From NCBI GenBank assembly GCA_028717445.1, contig JAQUNU010000023.1, positions 1 through 11,058 on the forward strand: DNA of 11,058 nucleotides. The letters run 5' to 3'. Within the stretch, counting starts at the first letter, position 1. Every line of letters starts with the position of its first letter. The notes beneath the pieces are model-generated. The model saw only the letters and a program-made list of their open reading frames with translations, was not told the DNA's origin and did not search any database. The DNA is from Candidatus Portnoyibacteriota bacterium (GTDB lineage Bacteria > Patescibacteriota > Minisyncoccia > Portnoybacterales > GWB1-42-6). Positions 5,483 through 11,058 of the stretch are shown piece after piece. Both the position numbers and the translations under genes were made by a program.

Positions 5483-6109
5483 TCACAAATTGCTTTTCAG
5501 ATTCCGCATCGAAACCTGCGTAGTCATAGATTGCGGCGCCGGAGGATTGTCCGGATCGCGATCGATCATTAAGATTATTTTAACCAACCGCACAGCCAGG
5601 ATATCCGGCGGCGGGGCGAGCGCCTCGCTCGTCCCGTCATAGCTGGAATCGTAATAAGCGAAGATTGAATCGCTGACAACGTCATGGACAACTTCGGTCA
5701 ATTGCTCATCCTCTGAAGCATAGACGGGCGGGTTGCCCGATGGTTTGATCACTCCCTTCTTTAAAATTCCTTCTTCGAGAAAATAACGCACTTGCTCTTT
5801 TAGATTGTCGTTATCGATGTCGCCATAAAAAGAAAATGAAGTTGAGCTGGCTTCGACAATGGGATAAGCGCCCGTCGCCGAAAGAGAAAGCGAACGGATC
5901 TCCGCGTTCATTTTTTTAAAAGCGCGATGCGATTCCTGCTGGACTGACAATGCCTGGGGCAAAATGGCATTAAGAGAAATAACGTCTCGCTGGAAAGCCC
6001 AAATAGAGGCGCCGATCAAGGCCATGATAGAAATGGCGATCAGAACCTCAATGAGAGTGAATCCTTCCAGGAATTGCTTTTTGACTTCTGGGAATATTTC
6101 TTTTTTCAT
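5483..6109 (-). CDS. PulJ/PilW-like pseudopilin
   Basis: 208 residues. The class III signal is textbook: KKQFLEG-FTLIEVLIAISIMA, cleavage after Gly16, Phe at +1 and Glu at +5 (Glu21), then a hydrophobic helix to about residue 38. The remaining soluble domain, with an early helix (QESHRAFKKMNAEIRSLS) and beta-rich part, fits the GspJ/PilW group of minor pseudopilins that help prime the filament tip. Its ATG overlaps the stop of the upstream large pilin gene in an ATGA, so the two are translationally coupled. Prepilin peptidase and assembly ATPase are not in the window. Confident as a pseudopilin, less so as J versus another minor type. Confidence 0.85.
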   Translation of the reverse strand: MKKEIFPEVKKQFLEGFTLIEVLIAISIMALIGASIWAFQRDVISLNAILPQALSVQQESHRAFKKMNAEIRSLSLSATGAYPIVEASSTSFSFYGDIDNDNLKEQVRYFLEEGILKKGVIKPSGNPPVYASEDEQLTEVVHDVVSDSIFAYYDSSYDGTSEALAPPPDILAVRLVKIILMIDRDPDNPPAPQSMTTQVSMRNLKSNL

Positions 6110-7938
6110 GGCGAAAGGATGACTTCTTTTTGCTGCCAGGCGTCAACGATCTTAACCTTGTCCTTAAAAGTATGATAGCCGTCTTTGGAAACCGTCAAAT
6201 TATATTTATCGGATTTGCCCGAACTCAATCCGGAAAACAGCACCTGGCCTGGCGGCACGCAGTCAGAAGTGAAGGTAAAGGAAAAATCCGCGACTATTGG
6301 CGTCAAGGTCGAACTGGCAGTCTGCAAATAAGTTTTATAGCGCAGATATCTGTCGCCGTTATGAATCGCGTTAATATTATTATTTGATAAATCATAAAAA
6401 GTGCCCGAAGTTCCGTCCGGACCGCGAAAAACCCAAACGGCTTTGTCGTTATTCGTGGCGATCTGAAATCTCACCGCGTCCTCCCCTGTTCCCGGGTCTT
6501 GCGCCAAAGGCTGCCAGAAGACTTGGTGAAAATCGCTGGCCGAACCAGTATCGAAAGTCGAAGAAGTCAAATTGCCGGATAATTCATATTCATCAAAAAT
6601 CTTTTTTAATTTTATTTGGCCGGCCGGATCATTGATCTCGATGTTGCCGTCCGAATCAAAATATTTCGTTTCATTAATAAAATCCGCCTGGCCCGCGCCG
6701 CCCGACCAGTCGCTCTGGCGCAAGAAACCGCGGCCAGTCGTCAAGGTATCTGAATGGCCTGATTTTGACAAAGTCACGCTGGCGTTTGAAAGCGGCAGCC
6801 TAGTCGAAGAATCTTTAACCGTCACCATCAAACTTTTCGGGTCTTTGGCCGCGACGACTAATTTAACATCCTGTTCCGAATCCGGAATGAGCGCGAGCGG
6901 CAAAGTCGGAATGACACCGATCAGATCGTAGGCCGCGTCGGTCAAATAAAGATTATAATTATCCCATTCGAGCCCGGAAATGGTTCGGCGACCCGATCCG
7001 TCGGTCGATTGGCTTGAAGAATATTTTAAGACATCGGGATCTTCGCCGATCAATTTGGTTCCCAGTAAAGAAAAATCTATTCCGGCCACTGGCGCGCAGG
7101 CGACGCTCACGCTTGAAAAATCCAAAACGCTTGTTTTATCGATAGAAAAACTGATCTGGGTCAGTTGCTGCGCGGCGACCGTGGCATGGGGCTTGACCGG
7201 ATTCGGATTTTCCGGTTCATCTGGTTCATAAGTCCTTTCTTCCGAATAGCCAGTCTTGGAAACTCTTATTTCATAAACCTCAACGCCCGGAGGCGCATCA
7301 ACCACTTGGAGCATGCCTTCATTATTGGTCGTGTCATCAATAACGATCGGCGGCTCCTGGTCATTGTTTCGGATATGCACCGAAGCGCCTTGCACGGGCT
7401 GCCCATTGGCGTCAAAAACACGGACAAAAAGAGCCCCGTTTTCCGAGGCGGTTTCAAGAGCCAGAGGCGCGACGTGCGTGTTGAAAAAAAGCGACTGAAA
7501 ATTTCTGCATGAAGCGCAGGAAATTTCTATTTCGACGAGTTTGTAATCAGCCGGCGAAAGATCGTTGGGCGAGCCCCCAATCGTGCCGTCAAACGAATCG
7601 TCAATGTTCCGAATGGTCGAAGTCACCAAAAAATCAACGCCATCGCGATTCAATGTCTGTTCTCGCGGAATTTTTCCCGCGGGCACGCCCGAAACAATGC
7701 CGACATCGGCATAAGACAGATTGCGGATGATTTCAAGCTGTTCGTTGGCCAAGGCAGCCGCCGTCACCTTCAGCCGCGATTGGCGCATCAGATTAGAAAG
7801 CGAGGAATATGTCTGATAAATCGCCAAGCCAAGAATGACGAAAACCGCCACGCCGACCAAAACTTCCATCAAGCTGAACCCGGCGGAATATTTTGCCTTA
7901 TTACGCTCTTCTTTTTTTTCAAAAAATCCCAATGCCAT
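6106..7938 (-). CDS. Large modular pseudopilin (PilV-like) with carboxypeptidase-regulatory-like domains
   Basis: 610 residues, several times a normal minor pilin. The signal SAG-FSLMEVLVGVAVFVILG is cleaved after Gly20, with Phe at +1 and Glu at +5 (Glu25); the helix runs to about residue 45. Residues 50-155 look like a PilV/GspI-type pilin head (ANEQLEIIRN, then a CxxC at Cys141/Cys144). About 165-235 is a carboxypeptidase-regulatory-like fold (FVRVFDANGQPVQGASVHIR ... EIRVSKTGY). A second such module spans about 270-395. About 455-555 (STFDTG ... VRFQIATNN ... YLRYKTYLQT) is a beta-sandwich type found on other exported proteins. The last 50 residues close with another SKDGYHTF-type half-module. 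It heads the pilin operon, with a strong AAGGAGG ribosome site five bases from the ATG. It is a candidate tip or adhesin subunit; that role is inferred from the modules. Confidence 0.82.
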   Translation of the reverse strand: MALGFFEKKEERNKAKYSAGFSLMEVLVGVAVFVILGLAIYQTYSSLSNLMRQSRLKVTAAALANEQLEIIRNLSYADVGIVSGVPAGKIPREQTLNRDGVDFLVTSTIRNIDDSFDGTIGGSPNDLSPADYKLVEIEISCASCRNFQSLFFNTHVAPLALETASENGALFVRVFDANGQPVQGASVHIRNNDQEPPIVIDDTTNNEGMLQVVDAPPGVEVYEIRVSKTGYSEERTYEPDEPENPNPVKPHATVAAQQLTQISFSIDKTSVLDFSSVSVACAPVAGIDFSLLGTKLIGEDPDVLKYSSSQSTDGSGRRTISGLEWDNYNLYLTDAAYDLIGVIPTLPLALIPDSEQDVKLVVAAKDPKSLMVTVKDSSTRLPLSNASVTLSKSGHSDTLTTGRGFLRQSDWSGGAGQADFINETKYFDSDGNIEINDPAGQIKLKKIFDEYELSGNLTSSTFDTGSASDFHQVFWQPLAQDPGTGEDAVRFQIATNNDKAVWVFRGPDGTSGTFYDLSNNNINAIHNGDRYLRYKTYLQTASSTLTPIVADFSFTFTSDCVPPGQVLFSGLSSGKSDKYNLTVSKDGYHTFKDKVKIVDAWQQKEVILSP

Positions 7939-7943
7939 AATTT

Positions 7944-7950
7944 CCTCCTT
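7944..7950 (-). promoter_or_regulatory. Strong Shine-Dalgarno of the large pilin gene
   Basis: On the minus strand AAGGAGG lies five bases before the ATG at 7938. It is the only ideally spaced consensus ribosome site found in the window and fixes this start. Confidence 0.85.
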
Positions 7951-7971
7951 TGGGGCATTCCCCTTTTCTTG

Positions 7972-7980
7972 ATTTTAACA
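7972..7980 (-). promoter_or_regulatory. Extended -10 promoter of the pilin-sensor operon
   Basis: TGTTAAAAT on the minus strand, predicting a start near 7965 and a leader of about 27 nt that carries the AAGGAGG. It lies just downstream of the tRNA terminator, where a new operon needs a promoter. No convincing -35 box. Confidence 0.5.
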
Positions 7981-7994
7981 CAAATCAAAAAAAC

Positions 7995-8026
7995 AAAAAA
8001 CGGAATTAATTTAAATTCCGTTTTTT
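7995..8026. terminator. Terminator after tRNA-Leu
   Basis: CGGAATT (8001-8007) pairs with AATTCCG (8014-8020), flanked by A6 and T6 tracts that extend the stem to 13 pairs, with loop AATTTA. On the minus strand it follows tRNA-Leu by about 10 bases and should end the nrnA-tRNA transcript. The symmetry makes it potentially bidirectional. Confidence 0.85.
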
Positions 8027-8035
8027 GGTCTATAG

Positions 8036-8119
8036 TGCCCGGGGTGGGACTCGAACCCACACGAAGTTTCCTTCAGCAGATTTTAAGTCTGCACTGTCTA
8101 CCGGTTTCAGCACCCGGGC
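8036..8119 (-). tRNA. tRNA-Leu (anticodon UAA)
   Basis: A class II tRNA. The acceptor arm is GCCCGGG/CCCGGGC with discriminator A. The anticodon stem GCAGA/TCTGC encloses loop CTTAAAA with anticodon TAA. The long variable arm has stem GAAG/CTTC and a GAAA tetraloop. The T arm is GTGGG-TTCGAGT-CCCAC. CCA is not encoded. It lies 98 bases downstream of tRNA-Cys on the same strand. Confidence 0.96.
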
Positions 8120-8120
8120 A

Positions 8121-8214
8121 GCGAACGGCTTTTGGCAAATGGCTTATAGTTTATGGCAAAAAAAATGCTAAGCGGCTCCGGCCATACGCTATTTACTATA
8201 TGCCGTTTGTTCGG
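8121..8214. repeat. Quasi-palindromic element between tRNA-Cys and tRNA-Leu
   Basis: The spacer is an imperfect inverted repeat. The outer CGAAC (8122-8126) matches GTTCG (8209-8213). The inner TATGGC (8152-8157) matches GCCATA (8181-8186), with CTAT/ATAG pairing beside it. It also contains near-repeated ATGGC/TTATGGC words. The form recalls short dispersed palindromic units in other genomes. It could be a tRNA precursor spacer cleaved by RNases, or a small repeat family member. Confidence 0.45.
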
Positions 8215-8217
8215 AAG

Positions 8218-8290
8218 AGGCCAGGGTGAGAATCGAACCCACGTATAGCGGTTTTGCAGACCGCCGCGTTAACCACTTCGCCACCTGGCC
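8218..8290 (-). tRNA. tRNA-Cys (anticodon GCA)
   Basis: The acceptor arm is GGCCAGG/CCTGGCC with discriminator T, the U73 expected for cysteine. The anticodon stem GCGGT/ACCGC encloses loop CTGCAAA with anticodon GCA. The T arm is GTGGG-TTCGATT-CTCAC. CCA is not encoded. It starts 11 bases after the nrnA stop codon and has no usable promoter of its own, so it is probably processed from the nrnA transcript. Confidence 0.96.
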
Positions 8291-8301
8291 GTCATTCTAT
8301 C

Positions 8302-9285
8302 TCATGCAATTTTATCCGCTATTTTAACCGATTTTTGCCCCTGAATCAAGGATTTCAATTTGCCGATAAAAAATTCCGGCGGCTCGTTTAATCTGACTCC
8401 GCAAGAAAATCTATGCCCTCCCCCGCCGAGCGCCACGGCGTATTTTAAAACGTCCTCTCCGCCCGGAAAAGAACGGAAGCTGGCGTCCCATTTGCCGGGA
8501 AAAACTTCCCGCAAAACAAGAGAGAATCTGATGCCAGACACAGAACAAAGAAACGCCGGAAAACCAATCAGATCGTCGCGTTCGGCCCCGCATTCCCGAA
8601 AATCATCATACGTAATCAGGCAATAAATAAAACCGGATTCATCCAGAGCCATTTTTGAGAGAGCGAGCGCCGTGATTTTTGACTTAGAATCAATGTTTTT
8701 CTCGCTGTAAAATTTGGCTATTTTATTCAAAATCGCTCCGGCCGAAAGAAGCTGGGCAACGGCCTTAAGAGTTTTGGCCGTGACATTGGGATGACGGAAG
8801 CTCCCGGTATCGGCGAATATCCCGGTTAAAAGACAGGTCGCTATTTGTCGGTCAATCTCTGAATTTTGAGAAAAAAGAAAATCAAAAATGATTTCGCAGG
8901 TAGACGAAGCTTTTTGATCGATGGCCACAAATCTCCCTGACTGATTTTTTAAAGGATGATGATCAAAGGTTATTTCCGGCAAAGAGACGGGAAGCCCGCA
9001 GACAACCGTGTCCAGGCGTTTCAAGTCGCCGTAATCAAGGCCTAAAACAAGATCGTAATCTTCTTCAATCTTATTTTTCAGGCAATTTGCCTGCGGCAGA
9101 AATCTTAAAAAATTGGGGATTTCCGAAGAACAAAAAATGTCCGCTTTCTTGCCGGATTTTTCCATTGAAAGCTTCAACGCCAGCATCGAACCCAAACAAT
9201 CGCCGTCCGGCTTTCTGTGCCCGGAAAGCAAAATCTTTTTCGACCCGATTATCGCGTCGCTGATTTCCCTAAAAATTTCTTGCAT
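8302..9285 (-). CDS. nrnA: DHH/DHHA1 phosphoesterase, NrnA-like (nanoRNase / pAp phosphatase)
   Basis: 327 residues from the ATG at 9285. The DHH domain carries SGHRKPDGDCLGS (His23, Asp27, Asp29), LDYGD (Asp84), FDHHP (Asp108-His109-His110) and FADTGSFRH (Asp159), the set that binds two metal ions. The C-terminal DHHA1 domain ends with ALGGGGHRFSCG (Gly287-Gly296), the substrate-binding motif. Family members degrade 2-5 nt RNAs and some also hydrolyse pAp or cyclic dinucleotides; the exact substrate cannot be told from sequence. A longer reading from 9321 would add 12 residues, but that ATG lies upstream of a perfect extended -10 box that ends seven bases before 9285. I therefore prefer a leaderless start at 9285. 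It sits downstream of rbfA, a common arrangement, and ahead of two tRNA genes. Confidence 0.92.
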   Translation of the reverse strand: MQEIFREISDAIIGSKKILLSGHRKPDGDCLGSMLALKLSMEKSGKKADIFCSSEIPNFLRFLPQANCLKNKIEEDYDLVLGLDYGDLKRLDTVVCGLPVSLPEITFDHHPLKNQSGRFVAIDQKASSTCEIIFDFLFSQNSEIDRQIATCLLTGIFADTGSFRHPNVTAKTLKAVAQLLSAGAILNKIAKFYSEKNIDSKSKITALALSKMALDESGFIYCLITYDDFRECGAERDDLIGFPAFLCSVSGIRFSLVLREVFPGKWDASFRSFPGGEDVLKYAVALGGGGHRFSCGVRLNEPPEFFIGKLKSLIQGQKSVKIADKIA

Positions 9286-9291
9286 ACCTGA

Positions 9292-9300
9292 ATTATAGCA
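9292..9300 (-). promoter_or_regulatory. Extended -10 promoter giving a leaderless nrnA mRNA
   Basis: TGCTATAAT on the minus strand, with its last base seven positions before the A of ATG 9285. The predicted start therefore coincides with the start codon to within about a base. No clear -35 box. It would allow nrnA and the tRNAs to be expressed apart from infB-rbfA. Confidence 0.65.
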
Positions 9301-9360
9301 CAAAATTTTTAAAGAATTCACCCGGGCAATCAGAAATTTAAAAACTCAAAACACAAAAGG

Positions 9361-9379
9361 TCTAAATTTATAATTTAGA
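9361..9379. repeat. AT-rich palindrome between rbfA and nrnA
   Basis: TCTAAATT (9361-9368) and AATTTAGA (9372-9379) are perfect inverted arms around TAT. On the minus strand it follows the rbfA stop by about 10 bases and is followed by a T-rich stretch. It may be a weak terminator or an operator upstream of the nrnA promoter. Confidence 0.4.
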
Positions 9380-9388
9380 ATCTGGGAT

Positions 9389-9730
9389 TTAATTTTTAGT
9401 ATCGTCTTCTTCTAATATTTTCTCTATTTTTTCCGCTTCTTCTTCCGTTTCCGTCAGGACGAACCTGATCTTTGGCACCGGCCTCATATTCAGTTTTTTG
9501 TTGAGCTCTTGTTGAATATCAAAAATATCATGGTTTAGAATTTTGAGAACGCTCTGGCTTTTTTTGGAAGGAAAAACACTGACCATGATATTTGAATGCG
9601 TAAGATCAGGCGAGCTGTCGACGGAAAGGATCGTCAAAAAAACCTCGGAGCCAAAATCTTCTTGTTCTAAAATGATTCGGCCGACTTCTTCTTTTATGAC
9701 CTCGTTGACGCGGGCGATTCTATGTGACAT
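9389..9730 (-). CDS. rbfA: Ribosome-binding factor A
   Basis: 113 residues from the ATG at 9730, starting SHRIARVNEVIKEEVGRII as in RbfA, a single KH-like domain that binds the 30S subunit and helps mature the 5' end of 16S rRNA. Further family marks are the strand VFLTILSVDSSPDLTHSNIMVSVF and the helix LNHDIFDIQQELNKKL followed by MRPVPKIRFVLTET. The tail is acidic (EEEAEKIEKILEEDD). A TTG at 9763 would add 11 basic residues; the RbfA family normally begins at the internal MSHR, so I use that. It lies directly downstream of infB, the usual bacterial neighbour. A long hairpin sits between the two. No well-spaced Shine-Dalgarno sequence is visible. Confidence 0.93.
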   Translation of the reverse strand: MSHRIARVNEVIKEEVGRIILEQEDFGSEVFLTILSVDSSPDLTHSNIMVSVFPSKKSQSVLKILNHDIFDIQQELNKKLNMRPVPKIRFVLTETEEEAEKIEKILEEDDTKN

Positions 9731-9775
9731 TTTATTGAAAATTGATTTCTTCCTTTTCTTCAATTCGCCAGGCAG

Positions 9776-9829
9776 GAGCTTTTTAGTTAATTTTTCTCGA
9801 CGGAAAAATTAACTAAAAAATTAAAGCTC
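9776..9829. repeat. 17-bp perfect stem between infB and rbfA
   Basis: The arm 9780-9796 (TTTTTAGTTAATTTTTC) is exactly complementary to 9803-9819 around a six-base loop, TCGACG. GAGCT (9776-9780) and AGCTC (9825-9829) extend it after a bulge containing the infB stop codon. It is nearly all A/T apart from a few pairs. As RNA it would be a good RNase III or stability site, or a partial terminator between the two genes. Confidence 0.7.
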
Positions 9830-11058
9830 TCTTCTTTTTCTCTCCTCTTTTATCATCACCAAAACATCTCCTTTTTCAACCCGAACATCGCTGTCGAAAA
9901 GCAATCCGCATTCCCGGTCTTTGGCGCAAGTATCCACGTCTTCTTTATTGGCTTGCAACTGGATGAGGCGACCGCGTCCCAAATTTTGCCCTTCCCGAAT
10001 GACCTCGACGACCGCTCCCCTCTCCGCCTTGCCCCTGATAACTCTTCCGCCAATAATCTGGCGGCGGCCATCTTGCTTAAAAATCGCCAAGATCTTTATC
10101 TGCCCGATCTCTTCTTTGACGATTTCTGGCGCAAGCATGAGCCCCATTTGCGCCCGGACGGCTTGGATTAATTCATAAATGACTTCAAAATTAAAAATTC
10201 CAACTCCCTGACGGGCCGCTAAATTCTGAGCCAAAGCCGCCGCTTTGATTCTGAAACCAAAAATTTTTGCCTTGGCCGAATAAGCCAATTTCACATCCGC
10301 TTCGTTTATTTCCCCGACTTCCGCCTCCACAACTCTTAAAATAATCTCTTCCTGCGGGATGGCCGCCAACATAGATCGCAAGACTTCGAGCGAACCGAAG
10401 ACATCGGCTTTCAAAATAATATTGAAAACTTTCTGATCCGAATCCGGATCGATTATTTTTGCCGGCTCTCTTTTCTTTTTTTCAAGCTCGCCTTTTTGCA
10501 ATGCTCTTTGCCTTGCTCTTTCAATATCTGACGCCACTTCCCATTCTTCGCCGACCGGCGGCGCGCTTTCAAATCCGGTCAGACAAACAGGAGTGCTTGG
10601 TCCGGCTTGTTCGATCGGCCTGCCGCGGAAATCTTCCATAGTTTTGATCGAACCAAAAGTAGATTCCGTGACGACAATGTCTTTTGAAAAAAGCGTTCCT
10701 TTTTTTACAAGCAAAGTGGCAGTGGCGCCGCGCCTGGGATCAAGAAAAGACTCAATCACGATTCCTTGCGCCGGCAACCCGTTGTCTTTTTTTAATCCTT
10801 CCATTTCCGCCAAAAGCAGAATCATCTCGAGCAGATCATCGATGCCTTTGCCCGTCTTGGCGGAGGTTAAAACCGCTGGCGCTTTCCCGCCCATTGTCTC
10901 AACCAAGACCCCATTATCAGCCAATTGCTTTTTGACCTTTTCCACGATGATGCCCGGCTTGTCGGCTTTGTTCATGGCCACGACAAAAGGCAAATTCAAA
11001 CGGTTAATTATTTCAATGGCTTCTTTGGTCTGCGGTTTCACGCCGTCATCAGCCGCCA
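9821..11058 (-). CDS. infB: Translation initiation factor IF-2, C-terminal 411 residues (5' end outside window)
   Basis: The frame continues past the window edge: before the GTG at 11041 it reads AADDGVKPQTKEAIE, the segment just after the G3 motif of the IF-2 GTPase domain, so this GTG is an internal valine and not a start. Visible are the G4 motif NKAD (about 24 residues after the valine), the G5 motif TSAKTGKG (about 60), then the beta-barrel domain II (ESFLDPRRGATATLLVKKGT). Domain III follows (FNIILKADVFGSLEVLRSML), and last the fMet-tRNA-binding C-terminal domain (GRRQIIGGRVIRGKAERGA ... LFDSDVRVEKGD). IF-2 brings initiator tRNA to the 30S subunit and promotes subunit joining. It heads infB-rbfA-nrnA. 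Nothing looks broken in the visible part. Confidence 0.97.
   Translation of the reverse strand, partial: AADDGVKPQTKEAIEIINRLNLPFVVAMNKADKPGIIVEKVKKQLADNGVLVETMGGKAPAVLTSAKTGKGIDDLLEMILLLAEMEGLKKDNGLPAQGIVIESFLDPRRGATATLLVKKGTLFSKDIVVTESTFGSIKTMEDFRGRPIEQAGPSTPVCLTGFESAPPVGEEWEVASDIERARQRALQKGELEKKKREPAKIIDPDSDQKVFNIILKADVFGSLEVLRSMLAAIPQEEIILRVVEAEVGEINEADVKLAYSAKAKIFGFRIKAAALAQNLAARQGVGIFNFEVIYELIQAVRAQMGLMLAPEIVKEEIGQIKILAIFKQDGRRQIIGGRVIRGKAERGAVVEVIREGQNLGRGRLIQLQANKEDVDTCAKDRECGLLFDSDVRVEKGDVLVMIKEERKRREL

Noticed and set aside
7780..8229. 149-codon plus-strand open frame
   Set aside because: It overlaps the pilin start, the terminator and tRNA-Leu antisense; part of it is translated tRNA (VPGVGLEPTR).
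8294..8299. TAGAAT on the minus strand as promoter of tRNA-Cys
   Set aside because: The start it predicts would fall inside the tRNA, two to three bases after its 5' end.
9286..9321. Upstream ATG at 9321 as nrnA start
   Set aside because: It lies upstream of a perfect extended -10 box, adds 12 residues unlike the family start, and has no ribosome site.
9731..9763. TTG at 9763 as rbfA start
   Set aside because: RbfA proteins begin at the MSHRIARVN-type sequence present at 9730, and the added basic residues have no family match.
11039..11041. GTG as start of a separate GTPase-like gene
   Set aside because: The frame continues upstream with AADDG before VKPQT, the normal internal sequence of IF-2, to the window edge.
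1..11058. CRISPR array, insertion sequence or integrase
   Set aside because: No regularly spaced direct repeats, no paired terminal inverted repeats around a transposase-like frame, and no recombinase motif were seen on either strand.

Overview
The window reads like a chromosome segment from a Candidate Phyla Radiation (Patescibacteria, Parcubacteria-like) bacterium. The evidence is indirect. Composition is moderate in GC with AT-rich spacers, and genes are tightly packed. The four tRNA genes lack an encoded CCA end. Pseudopilin-type surface proteins carry long non-pilin extensions. Shine-Dalgarno sequences are scarce and extended -10 (TGnTATAAT-like) promoters are common. TGA is a stop codon here, so the UGA-glycine code of some relatives is not in use. 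The assignment rests on pattern recognition, not on a search.

Layout. (1) Positions 1-1120, minus strand: a two-pass membrane histidine kinase followed by the first 12 codons of its response regulator, with an extended -10 promoter upstream of the kinase. (2) 1182-1706, plus strand: tRNA-Pro(UGG), an open frame abutting its 3' end that looks like the tail of a lost gene, then tRNA-Gly(UCC), each tRNA with its own promoter. (3) 1773-2691, plus strand: a strong promoter, a leader of about 110-200 nt packed with hairpins (one terminator-like and almost at the transcription start), a secreted or membrane-anchored 3D-domain protein, and a strong terminator. (4) 7980-2710, minus strand: a probable five-gene unit. 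It encodes a 610-residue pseudopilin with carboxypeptidase-regulatory-like and beta-sandwich modules, a PulJ/PilW-like pseudopilin, a PilX-like protein with a pilin-type N-terminus, a soluble heme-NO-binding/V4R-like sensor-fold protein, and a PAS-plus-coiled-coil protein with no output domain. (5) 11058-7995, minus strand: infB (3' part), rbfA, an nrnA-type DHH/DHHA1 phosphoesterase, tRNA-Cys(GCA) and tRNA-Leu(UAA), closed by an A/T-flanked terminator.

How the parts work together. The infB-rbfA-nrnA-tRNA block is a translation and RNA-turnover cluster. The pilin block should build part of a type IV pilus or type II secretion-like filament, with the large pilin as a candidate tip or adhesin. 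The two sensor-fold proteins at its 3' end suggest, without proof, signal input to the filament. The least ordinary stretch is the structured leader and start region of the 3D-domain gene (1802-1978). The next most notable are the gene remnant fused to the tRNA-Pro 3' end and the pilin-sensor arrangement. I found no CRISPR array, transposase, integrase or recognisable defence system.
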